A stretch of DNA of 5,690 nt. It comes from CBCXVS01 sp965178525. Lineage in GTDB: Bacteria > Tectomicrobia > Entotheonellia > Entotheonellales > Entotheonellaceae. The translations under genes were made by a program, and so were the position numbers. Where the stretch lies: positions 1-5,690 of the forward strand of contig CBCXVS010000393.1 in assembly GCA_965178525.1 (NCBI GenBank). The letters run 5' to 3'. This document shows positions 1-5,572 of this stretch, one piece after another. Position 1 is the stretch's first letter. Each line of letters begins with the position of its first letter. The notes under the pieces are model-generated. The model saw nothing but the letters and a program-made list of their open reading frames with translations. It did no database searches and had not been told where the DNA came from.

Positions 1-20
1 GGAAATCAAACGAGGCAGAT

Positions 21-91
21 ATGAGTCAACCGCACAACGAGCCGGACCTTGATAACGGGCCTGGTATTGAAAAGCCCGCCCGAAGGGCGCT
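21..91 (+). other. Possible start of a broken gene (acidic N-terminus)
   Basis: An ATG at 21 follows a GAGG Shine-Dalgarno-like motif at 11-14. It opens a hydrophilic, protein-like stretch beginning MSQPHNEPDLDNGPGIEKPA, rich in Asp, Glu and Pro. The frame stays open to 404, but beyond about residue 24 it reads as an unnatural Cys/Arg/Pro-rich sequence, because the better coding signal moves to the frame of the ORF starting at 92. Two explanations fit. This may be the true N-terminus of one protein, with a frameshift near 85-92 joining it to the membrane ORF. Or it may be an unrelated chance frame. The family is not recognised. Confidence 0.25.
77..89 (+). promoter_or_regulatory. Hairpin covering the ribosome binding site of the 92-334 ORF
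   Basis: CGCCC-GAA-GGGCG forms a perfect five-pair GC stem closed by a GAA triloop, a compact and stable loop type. The AAGGG that would serve as the Shine-Dalgarno for the ATG at 92 lies in the loop and 3' arm. In the folded state translation would be hindered. No T-run follows, so it is not an intrinsic terminator. A regulatory role is inference only. Confidence 0.25.
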
Positions 92-334
92 ATGTCCACC
101 AAGTGGCGGCGCCAATCGTGGTATTGGCCCACGCCCGTGTGTTTACCGTGGGCCGTGCTCACGGCATGTGCGAGCCTTCCCGTCACCCTGGCGGAATGGA
201 TGGACCATGCTCTGCCTACGCGCCATGGTGAAATGCAGGAATATTTCGTGTACGGTTTTCTGCTCACCTACATCGCCTCTCTGGCCTACCGCCTCCGACA
301 CCATCAAGGCGACGTCTCGGTACTATCCACATGA
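92..334 (+). CDS. Small membrane protein, unknown function, possibly part of a decayed gene
   Basis: This 80-residue ORF starts at ATG 92, five bases after an AAGGG motif. Codons are rich in G/C at the third position, as expected of coding sequence at this GC content. The protein begins with a basic aromatic stretch (STKWRRQSWYWP). A hydrophobic segment follows at about residues 16-35, then a charged loop, then a second hydrophobic helix at about 50-65 (EYFVYGFLLTYIASLAYRL) with positive residues after it. It resembles a two-pass inner-membrane peptide, but I do not recognise the family. The same frame continues past the TGA at 332-334, through one more TGA, to a natural-looking C-terminus at 460, so this may be a fragment of a longer disrupted protein. 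Confidence 0.45.
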   Translation: MSTKWRRQSWYWPTPVCLPWAVLTACASLPVTLAEWMDHALPTRHGEMQEYFVYGFLLTYIASLAYRLRHHQGDVSVLST

Positions 335-460
335 TGTGGCCGAGTGCTGCGTGCCGCAAATGAGTGAGCAGATGATGATCTTGATAGGGTTGAACTTATG
401 GTGATCAAACGGCTCACGGGCTTCTACCAGCGCGTGCTAGAAGGTATGGGGCAAACCTGA
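335..460 (+). pseudogene. In-frame continuation of the membrane ORF past two TGA codons
   Basis: In the same frame as the ORF ending at 334, the sequence reads CGRVLRAANE, then a TGA at 365-367, then ADDDLDRVELMVIKRL and onward to a tail ending QRVLEGMGQT before the TGA at 458-460. The charged, amphipathic composition looks like a real C-terminal helix rather than a shadow frame. If the TGAs at 332-334 and 365-367 arose from CGA, a single frame from 92 would encode about 122 residues. I infer a degraded gene. A sequencing error, or an independent 20-residue ORF from the ATG at 398, cannot be excluded. Confidence 0.3.
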
Positions 461-494
461 GTATGGATAATGGGAATCCAGATCGACATGAACA

Positions 495-1022
495 TCAAGA
501 GGACGGTATGGTTTGATAACTGTAGCGTACAGTACTAGAACTAAGGGACAGCAGGCTTAATCTTTTCAAGACGCTGTACCATCTGATCAGGGCATTCATC
601 AACACCTCATGTCGCTGGGTTGTCTTAGTGCTCAATGTCTTGATCTGATCGCTCAACGTCTCTGTATACGACTTATTAGCCTGAAGTCGTTCATCTAAGC
701 GGGTGATGGCAAGCCGCGTTTCATGCGTCTCACCGTTCAGCTCTTTGATCCCACCCTGAAGTCCTTTAATATTGTCTGACAATTCCCCTACACCAAGCAC
801 TATCCTCCGAGTGGTAGCATCCAATGTTGTTTCCAATTTCACAATAATATTATTGTTTCTATTAAGATCTTGTTGGAACGCTGGGAAAGATTTTTGTTGC
901 ACGTCTGCAATCGTACTGATCTTTTCTCTCAACTGACCGAGGGAACTCAGTGCCGGAGCCCCCAGTCCCACAACTGTCACGATGAGTCCTATGCCCGCAA
1001 TCAGAGCAGAGTAATCGCGCAA
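495..1022 (-). CDS. Membrane-anchored coiled-coil protein, C-terminal part of a split gene
   Basis: This frame encodes 175 residues from a TTG at 1022. Residues 4-25 (ALIAGIGLIVTVVGLGAPAL) form a transmembrane helix. About 115 residues of heptad-like, Asn/Gln/Thr-rich coiled coil follow (LREKIS..., KLETTLD..., LSDNIKGL..., TRLDERL..., LSDQIKTL). The TTG has no well-placed ribosome binding site. Upstream the frame continues through Ser-Ser-Leu to a TAG at 1032-1034 and then into the ORF above it, so this is best read as the distal part of one interrupted gene. The last 30 or so residues are Ser/Leu-rich and stop looking like coiled coil, while the -1 frame supplies a natural ending at 541. Codons are visibly more AT-rich than in the sec genes. 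No family is recognised; a cell-surface or envelope structural role is only a guess. Confidence 0.5.
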   Translation of the reverse strand: MRDYSALIAGIGLIVTVVGLGAPALSSLGQLREKISTIADVQQKSFPAFQQDLNRNNNIIVKLETTLDATTRRIVLGVGELSDNIKGLQGGIKELNGETHETRLAITRLDERLQANKSYTETLSDQIKTLSTKTTQRHEVLMNALIRWYSVLKRLSLLSLSSSTVRYSYQTIPSS

Positions 1023-1031
1023 TAAGGAAGA

Positions 1032-1229
1032 CTACCAACTTCCCCGAGAGGCTTCTTCATTTTGGATTTTTCGCATAAAAGCACGGAACGCGTCGCTGAA
1101 TTCACCCGTCTGCTTGTCCACAGCTCCCTGGATGTTTTGCAAGAGCGCTAAAGCTTGCACCAGCACGCGTAACTCATCGGTCTTTTTGTCTCGTTCTGGT
1201 TCTTCAGACTGCGGCGGATCATGGTCCAT
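1032..1229 (-). CDS. Hypothetical helical protein, N-terminal part of a split gene
   Basis: This is a 65-residue ORF starting at ATG 1229. AGGA lies at 1238-1241, eight bases upstream, and a good promoter lies about 90 bases upstream. The protein starts very acidic and charged (MDHDPPQSEEPERDKK). It continues as amphipathic helix (TDELRVLVQALALLQNIQG, then AFRAFMRKIQNEEASRG) with no membrane segment. It stops at TAG 1032-1034. The next 188 codons or so in exactly the same frame encode a transmembrane helix and coiled coil, so the two pieces would form one protein of about 244 residues: a cytoplasmic helical head, one membrane pass and a long coil. No known domain is recognised. It lies downstream of the secF terminator and so is a separate transcription unit. 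Confidence 0.55.
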   Translation of the reverse strand: MDHDPPQSEEPERDKKTDELRVLVQALALLQNIQGAVDKQTGEFSDAFRAFMRKIQNEEASRGSW

Positions 1230-1317
1230 AATTAGGATCCTGCGGTCGTGGCGTGAGATTCTTCAATGGTTCCTGTGGTCTCAGACCTCTAGAGAACACA
1301 AGACGCGCGACAACATG

Positions 1318-1346
1318 AGCATAGAGGAGCTAAAACGGCTGGTCAA
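1318..1346 (-). promoter_or_regulatory. Sigma70-type promoter for the 1229 gene
   Basis: Read on the minus strand, TTGACC (1346-1341) is followed after exactly 17 bases by TATGCT (1323-1318). Each hexamer is close to consensus (5/6 and 4/6). Transcription would start near 1311 and give a leader of about 80 nt before ATG 1229. A short inverted repeat, GGTCT-C-AGACC at 1277-1287, sits inside that leader. The promoter lies just downstream of the secF terminator. Confidence 0.6.
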
Positions 1347-1357
1347 CCAAAACTGAG

Positions 1358-1413
1358 AAAAAAACGTGCCTCCCGCAGGTCAGACCCTGGCGTACAGCGA
1401 CGTCAGGCACGTT
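1358..1413 (-). terminator. Rho-independent terminator of the yajC-secD-secF operon
   Basis: On the minus strand AACGTGCCT (1413-1405) pairs perfectly over nine bases with AGGCACGTT (1371-1363), and seven consecutive T (1364-1358) follow. The 33-base loop contains a smaller CAGG/CCTG stem, so the structure can stack. The secF stop codon TGA (1405-1403) starts at the last base of the upstream arm, so the terminator begins within the coding sequence. Confidence 0.8.
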
Positions 1414-2503
1414 GTGCCCGACTGGCGCCAGGGTTGCTCGGCCGGATAAGGGTCAGGCGTTGCGCGGCATCACTGGCATTCCAGAAGACGAGCAACGGGC
1501 TGGCAATAAAAATGGAGGAGTACGTCCCTGCAACCACGCCGATCAGCAGGGCAAAGGCAAAATTGTGGATGACCTCGCCGCCGAAAAAAAAGAGGGCGAG
1601 GACAACGGCGAGCGTGGTGCCGGACGTCAGCACGGTACGGCTCAGGGTTTGATTGATGCTGGTATTGACCACGCCCGGAAAATCGTCGCGCCGCTGCCCG
1701 TGCATATTCTCGCGGATGCGGTCGAAGACGATAATGGTATCGTTGAGCGAGTAGCCAACGATGGTCAGCAGCGCCGCGACAATCGGCAGATTGAACGGCT
1801 TGTCAAATACGGAGAAGCAGCCTACTGTGATCAGCACGTCGTGAAACAGCGCCACGATAGCGGCCAGCGCATAGCGTAATTGCAGAAGCAGACAGAAGAG
1901 CACCGTCACGACAAGGGCCACGAGAATCAACACGGTGGGGGACAGACCAGGGAACCATTGCACCATGCCATAGGTGACGACACCCAGCGCCGCCGCCAAA
2001 CCTAAGGCGGCAAACCACTTCGATTCAAAGCGCCCAGATATATAGACCATAATAAACAAAATGGCCCAAAAGAGCGCTAACAAGGCCTGGCGCCGTAAAT
2101 CCGTACTGACCTGAGGGCCGACGACTTCCACACGGCGCAGTTCGATGGTTTGCTCGCCCAATTGTTCCCGCAGCGTTTGTTGAATCTGGCCACTCAGATT
2201 CATGGTGTCACTGCCGCCATACGGCACACGGATCAGCACTTCACGCGTATCGCCAAAATGTTGCACCACGCTATTGCCCAGATCCAAGGACCGCAAGACA
2301 TTGCGTATGGTACCGAGTACGGCTGGCTCGCCCAAGCGCAGTTGCAAGAGGGTCCCGCCACTAAAATCAATGCCGAGATTGAGGCCCCCGTGTAAGGCAA
2401 TCGAGCCCAATCCCACGACGATGATCACCAGCGACAGCACGACCCCGCGCTTTGCTCGTCCAACAAAGTCAAAGCGAAAGCCTGGAGGGATGATTTCCAG
2501 CAT
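1403..2503 (-). CDS. secF: Protein translocase subunit SecF, enlarged membrane domain
   Basis: SecF is an inner-membrane RND-family subunit of SecDF-YajC, which uses the proton-motive force to assist protein export through SecYEG. The start at ATG 2503 gives 366 residues beginning MLEIIPPGFRFDFVGRAKRG, the usual short cytoplasmic N-terminus. The frame is open further upstream, but that stretch overlaps secD and is not SecF-like; the ribosome site is weak (GAG). Visible hallmarks are TM1 (21-38), GIDFSGGT (44-51), the periplasmic domain ending RRVEVVGPQVSTDLRRQA, and in the membrane half FHDVLIT (220-226), GYSLNDTIIVFDRIREN (250-266), then NQTLSRTVLTSGTT (284-297) and the FGGEVIHNFAFALLIG helix. 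Between RFE (158-160) and LRYALAAIVALFHDV lie about 49 additional residues with two hydrophobic segments, making it longer than the E. coli type. It is last in the operon, 40 nt after secD. Confidence 0.95.
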   Translation of the reverse strand: MLEIIPPGFRFDFVGRAKRGVVLSLVIIVVGLGSIALHGGLNLGIDFSGGTLLQLRLGEPAVLGTIRNVLRSLDLGNSVVQHFGDTREVLIRVPYGGSDTMNLSGQIQQTLREQLGEQTIELRRVEVVGPQVSTDLRRQALLALFWAILFIMVYISGRFESKWFAALGLAAALGVVTYGMVQWFPGLSPTVLILVALVVTVLFCLLLQLRYALAAIVALFHDVLITVGCFSVFDKPFNLPIVAALLTIVGYSLNDTIIVFDRIRENMHGQRRDDFPGVVNTSINQTLSRTVLTSGTTLAVVLALFFFGGEVIHNFAFALLIGVVAGTYSSIFIASPLLVFWNASDAAQRLTLIRPSNPGASRAQRA

Positions 2504-2543
2504 GGGTGTCTCGTTATACAAAAGGGTTAGTCGTGTATCGCAC

Positions 2544-4094
2544 TTAGATGCTGAGCTTGGCCACACGCCGCAGGCTAAACACCGTCTGAAAGATCGTGCG
2601 ACTGACAAAAATGGCCGTGAACATGCTGGTGGCAATGCCGATCGCCAACGTCAGCGCGAAACCTTTGACGGGTCCGGTCCCGAACTGAAACAGGACTACC
2701 GCTGCAATAAACGTGGTGACATTGGCGTCCAAAATCGTCCAAAATGCCTTCTGAAAGCCGGCATCGACCGACGCGCCCACGGATTTGCCCAACCGTAACT
2801 CTTCACGAATCCGTTCGAAGATCAACACATTGGCATCCACCGCTATACCGACGGTGAGAATCAGCCCGGCAATTCCTGGCAGCGTCAAGGAGGCGCGCAA
2901 GGAGGGCATGGCGAGAATCCCCATGACAATGAGGAGATTGAGCCCGAGCGCAAAATCCGTAATGGCCCCTGACCATCGATAGTAGATGAGCATAAACAGG
3001 ATCACCAGTGCGCCACCAAAGAGAATCGCGCGCACGCCCTGGATGACCGAATCGCTGCCGAGCGACGGCCCCACGGTCCGATTTTCCAGGATGGTCACCG
3101 GGGCCGGGAGGGCGCCCTCGCGTAGGACAATGGCTAGGTCACGGGCCTCCTCCGGCGTAAACGTCCCGGTGATTTGCGCTTCCCCGCCGAGAATCGGTTC
3201 TTGAATGACCGGCGCCGAAAAAATGGTGTCGTCTAACACAATGGCCAGCGCTTTGCCGACATGTTCTTGGGTAATGCGGGCAAAAATCCGTTTGCCCCGC
3301 CCGTTGAGGCGCATCCAGACATAATATTGCCCAAAATTCATTTGATCCGGCCGCGCCCCAGCATCGGCTAACAGATCCCCAGTCAATAGAGATCGCCGTC
3401 CGACAAAATAGGCGCTGCCGCGCACGAGCTCTCCCGTACTGCGATCCTTCGTCTTCTCGAATAACTGTTCTTGTCCAGCCGGCGCAGGCGACCCCGGTTC
3501 CGGGGCGCGTGCGTGCACGAGCTTGAATTCGAGTTGTGCCGTTTGGCCAATCAGATCGATCGCCCGTTGGGGATTGTCAATGCCAGGTAATTGCACGACA
3601 ATACGGTTGGCTCCTTGCCGGCTGATGCTGGGCTCACTCACACCAAACGCATCAACGCGATTGCGGATCTTTTCTAAAGCCTGATCGATAGCCCGTTCAC
3701 GGATCTCACTCAGTTCCTCCGCCAGGAAGGTACCCACGATGACTGCTGGGGATTGTTGCCGGATGCCATCCGGTGGTACGTACTGTTGCGCTACGTCTTC
3801 CACCACACTGAGATCCGGCGGTTCGCCGAACACCATCCGTATGCCCTGGCGCCCATCGGGCTCCACGGCTGTGACATTCAGCCCACGTGCCCGCAGGTCT
3901 TTGCGCAACAGGTCAGACCCACGTTCGAGCGCCCGCTCGACCGCTTTGTCCCCTTCTACCTCCAGCACGAGGTGCAAACCACCCTGGAGATCAAGGCCCA
4001 AATGGATCTTGTCTTTGGGTGGCACGGCAAAGATGGTACAGGCGATGATCACCAGCGCCACCACTCCGAGTTTGATCAGTAGGTCCCGTTTCAC
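2544..4094 (-). CDS. secD: Protein translocase subunit SecD
   Basis: SecD is the larger RND-family partner of SecF, with a periplasmic domain that binds emerging substrates and couples proton flow to late translocation. The GTG start at 4094 follows GGAG (4103-4100) by five bases, and the 516-residue protein begins MKRDLLIKLG. Order of features: TM1 at about 8-23; the GLDLQGG motif (33-39); the first periplasmic domain with RNRVDAFGVSEPSISRQG (144-161) and VQLPGI (167-172); a head region (about 185-330) with a Pro/Ala/Gly linker (196-207); then five C-terminal helices from about 352. The conserved proton-path region reads LTVGIAVDANVLIFERIREE (413-432). It is shorter than E. coli SecD (about 615 residues) but typical of the compact form found in many other phyla. 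It lies 45 nt after yajC and 40 nt before secF, and appears intact. Confidence 0.97.
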   Translation of the reverse strand: MKRDLLIKLGVVALVIIACTIFAVPPKDKIHLGLDLQGGLHLVLEVEGDKAVERALERGSDLLRKDLRARGLNVTAVEPDGRQGIRMVFGEPPDLSVVEDVAQQYVPPDGIRQQSPAVIVGTFLAEELSEIRERAIDQALEKIRNRVDAFGVSEPSISRQGANRIVVQLPGIDNPQRAIDLIGQTAQLEFKLVHARAPEPGSPAPAGQEQLFEKTKDRSTGELVRGSAYFVGRRSLLTGDLLADAGARPDQMNFGQYYVWMRLNGRGKRIFARITQEHVGKALAIVLDDTIFSAPVIQEPILGGEAQITGTFTPEEARDLAIVLREGALPAPVTILENRTVGPSLGSDSVIQGVRAILFGGALVILFMLIYYRWSGAITDFALGLNLLIVMGILAMPSLRASLTLPGIAGLILTVGIAVDANVLIFERIREELRLGKSVGASVDAGFQKAFWTILDANVTTFIAAVVLFQFGTGPVKGFALTLAIGIATSMFTAIFVSRTIFQTVFSLRRVAKLSI

Positions 4095-4139
4095 TGTATC
4101 TCCATGCGCCTTCGGATATCAGGCCAAGAGCTTATGAGG

Positions 4140-4457
4140 TTAGTTTTTCACCACCGAGTCCACGTAATCACGCCGTATGCGCAGCTTTAGCCCGTTTCCC
4201 ACCTCGATCCGGACCGTGCCCCGCTCTTGCTCCACCTTATCAATCTGCCCCATGAGTCCGCCGCGGGTGACGATGCGGTCCCCCTCCTTCAGGTTGCTCA
4301 GCATATCCTGCATCTCTTTACGTTGCTTCTGCTGTGGACGGAAAATCAGGAAATAAAAAATTAAAACCAGGGGCAGGATCATATAAAGAAAACTCCACGG
4401 ATCTCCTGCTCCCCTTCCAGTCTGTGCTGCTTGAGCGTAGGCAATAGCAATAAACAC
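4140..4457 (-). CDS. yajC: Preprotein translocase subunit YajC
   Basis: YajC is a small single-pass inner-membrane protein that associates with SecD and SecF; it is usually non-essential and its exact role is modest. The GTG start at 4457 is set by a strong GGAGG (4470-4466) eight bases upstream. The 105 residues show a short Ala/Gly-rich N-terminus, a hydrophobic helix at about 22-39 (SFLYMILPLVLIFYFLIF) and the family signature FRPQQKQRKEMQDMLSNL (39-56). The conserved cytoplasmic domain follows, with LKEGDRIVTRGGLMGQI (56-72) and DYVDSVV near the end. Length and motifs are normal for the family. It is the first gene of the operon, so its promoter drives secD and secF as well. Confidence 0.97.
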   Translation of the reverse strand: MFIAIAYAQAAQTGRGAGDPWSFLYMILPLVLIFYFLIFRPQQKQRKEMQDMLSNLKEGDRIVTRGGLMGQIDKVEQERGTVRIEVGNGLKLRIRRDYVDSVVKN

Positions 4458-4495
4458 AACGCGTTCCTCCCAGAGCTAAATCAGACATTACTTAC

Positions 4496-4506
4496 ATTAT
4501 ATAGCA
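4496..4506 (-). promoter_or_regulatory. Likely promoter -10 element of the yajC-secD-secF operon
   Basis: On the minus strand the sequence TGCTATATAAT (4506-4496) contains a perfect TATAAT, and in an overlapping register it fits an extended -10 element (TGN-TATATA). No good TTGACA lies 16-18 bases upstream, so recognition would lean on the -10 element. The predicted start is near 4489, giving a leader of about 30 nt that contains the strong GGAGG of yajC. Confidence 0.5.
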
Positions 4507-4550
4507 CCTTCAACCCCAAAAGGCACCGGAAAAAAAGCCGCATACGCCGG

Positions 4551-4579
4551 TTGACAACCTTGCCAGGCGCTGTTAAGGT
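4551..4579 (+). promoter_or_regulatory. Promoter of the TPR protein gene
   Basis: A perfect TTGACA at 4551-4556 is followed after 17 bases by TAAGGT at 4574-4579, preceded by TG at 4571-4572 (extended -10). The -10 keeps the three most important bases (T1, A2, T6). Transcription would start near 4586, about 45 nt before ATG 4631. The promoter faces away from the yajC promoter; the two -10 elements are about 75 bases apart. Confidence 0.55.
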
Positions 4580-4630
4580 CCGTGTGACGTCGGTATCCTA
4601 GGCAGAACGTCTCAAAGCCGTAGACTTACC

Positions 4631-5572
4631 ATGTTCCCTGGCACGTTACGCTCTCGTATTCTCGGCTGCTTGCTTGGCTTACTGCTCAGCCTACAACTTC
4701 CCGCATGGATTGCAGCAGAACCGTCGCTTGCGGATGGCAGCTCACTGTATACGTTTGGTCTGCACCTCTTTCGTCTTGGGGACTATTATCGCGCCATCAC
4801 CGAACTCAAACGCTTTTCACTTCTCTTTCCCCAGCATCCTCAACATCCCGCCGCGCAAGTCCTCCTTGGTCTTGCTTTCCAGGAAGAAGGCGAACTCGAC
4901 AGCACGATCGCACACTTTCAGGGCCTGCGCGCCGCGTACCCAGACACCGACGTCGATCGCATTGCATCGTTCAAGCTGGGCGAAATCCGATTTAGCCAAC
5001 ACCAATACCAGAAAGCGGCGACACATTTTCACCGGTTCCTACAGCGCTTTCCGGACGGGCCGTTAACGGACCGCACGACCTATCTGCTCGGGCTTTCATG
5101 GGCGCTGCACGGGAACCCGACGCAAGCGCAGCAGGTCCTCCGAACACTCCCCGTCAACACGGCATGGTCAGAGCAGGCGGCGGCACTCCGGCACGAGCTG
5201 CAAACGGCAACGCTACCCCAGCCCAAATCGCCCCGGCTGGCTGGCGCCTTAGCCGGCATTTTGCCTGGCGCCGGACATCTGTACCTCGGGAAACCCCGCC
5301 ACGCGATTACCGTGTTTCTGTTAAATGGTCTCTTCATCACGGGCACGGTATACGCTGTACTCGAAGGCCTGGAAATCGCCGCCGTCATTTTGTTCTACTT
5401 TGAAACTGGGTGGTATCTCGGCAATATCAACAGCGCTGTCGGATTCGCACACGCCCACAACCGGCAGCAACCGCAAGCCGTACGCGACCGGCTTGTCAAC
5501 ACGTATGCCCCGGCGGGCCTGACGTTGCAGCAGATGCAGTTACCGGGAATTGGCCTCCGTCTCAATTTTTAG
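4631..5572 (+). CDS. Exported TPR-repeat protein with C-terminal hydrophobic PGAG domain
   Basis: This is a 313-residue protein. Residues 1-29 form a Sec signal peptide: two Arg, a Leu-rich core and a probable cleavage after AWIAA. Three to four TPR-like helix pairs follow, at about 37-70, 74-106, 111-144 and 148-175, each with the G-x-Y/F...A pattern, the first two or three ending in FP/YP as in BamD and YbgF (FGLHLFRLGDYYRAITELKR; FKLGEIRFSQHQYQKAATHF). A linker leads to a hydrophobic domain (201-276) starting PRLAGALAGILPGAGHLYLGK, which recalls the PGxGxxYxG opening of TM2-type and DUF5683-type membrane domains; it ends GWYLGNINSAVGFAHAHNR. The last residues, LPGIGLRLNF, end in Phe. The likely location is the cell envelope with TPRs in the periplasm. 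The ribosome site is weak, but the signal peptide supports this start. A scaffold or assembly role is inference. Confidence 0.85.
   Translation: MFPGTLRSRILGCLLGLLLSLQLPAWIAAEPSLADGSSLYTFGLHLFRLGDYYRAITELKRFSLLFPQHPQHPAAQVLLGLAFQEEGELDSTIAHFQGLRAAYPDTDVDRIASFKLGEIRFSQHQYQKAATHFHRFLQRFPDGPLTDRTTYLLGLSWALHGNPTQAQQVLRTLPVNTAWSEQAAALRHELQTATLPQPKSPRLAGALAGILPGAGHLYLGKPRHAITVFLLNGLFITGTVYAVLEGLEIAAVILFYFETGWYLGNINSAVGFAHAHNRQQPQAVRDRLVNTYAPAGLTLQQMQLPGIGLRLNF

Noticed and set aside
1..267. Open minus-strand frame reaching the left window edge
   Set aside because: It has no natural composition (His/Arg/Trp-rich) and is antisense to the better-supported frame starting at 92.
365..367. Alternative genetic code with TGA read as an amino acid
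   Set aside because: secF terminates at a TGA located in a terminator stem, and the sec genes contain no in-frame TGA. Local gene decay is the simpler explanation.
331..516. Chain of tiny plus-strand ORFs (331-363, 360-404, 398-460, 463-516), the first three overlapping start to stop (ATGA, ATGGTGA)
   Set aside because: Peptides of 10-20 residues with no recognisable features. Overlaps of this kind occur readily in sequence with many ATG and TGA triplets, and a degraded longer gene explains the protein-like parts better.
1114..1356. Plus-strand 80-codon frame whose last residues (MSIEELKRLVNQN) look protein-like
   Set aside because: Most of it is antisense to the 1032-1229 gene and reads as Ser/Trp-rich shadow sequence. 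No ribosome site precedes the internal ATG at 1315, and the end overlaps a strong minus-strand promoter. At most it is a gene remnant in the intergenic region.
1412..1879. Long plus-strand frames opposite secF and secD (for example 1412-1879 and 2202-2798)
   Set aside because: They are antisense shadows of clearly identified, conserved genes and have no recognisable protein features.
2504..2635. Extension of secF upstream to 2635 (44 extra residues)
   Set aside because: It would overlap the secD coding end, and its sequence is unlike any SecF N-terminus. The family start MLEIIPPGFRFDFVG fits ATG 2503.
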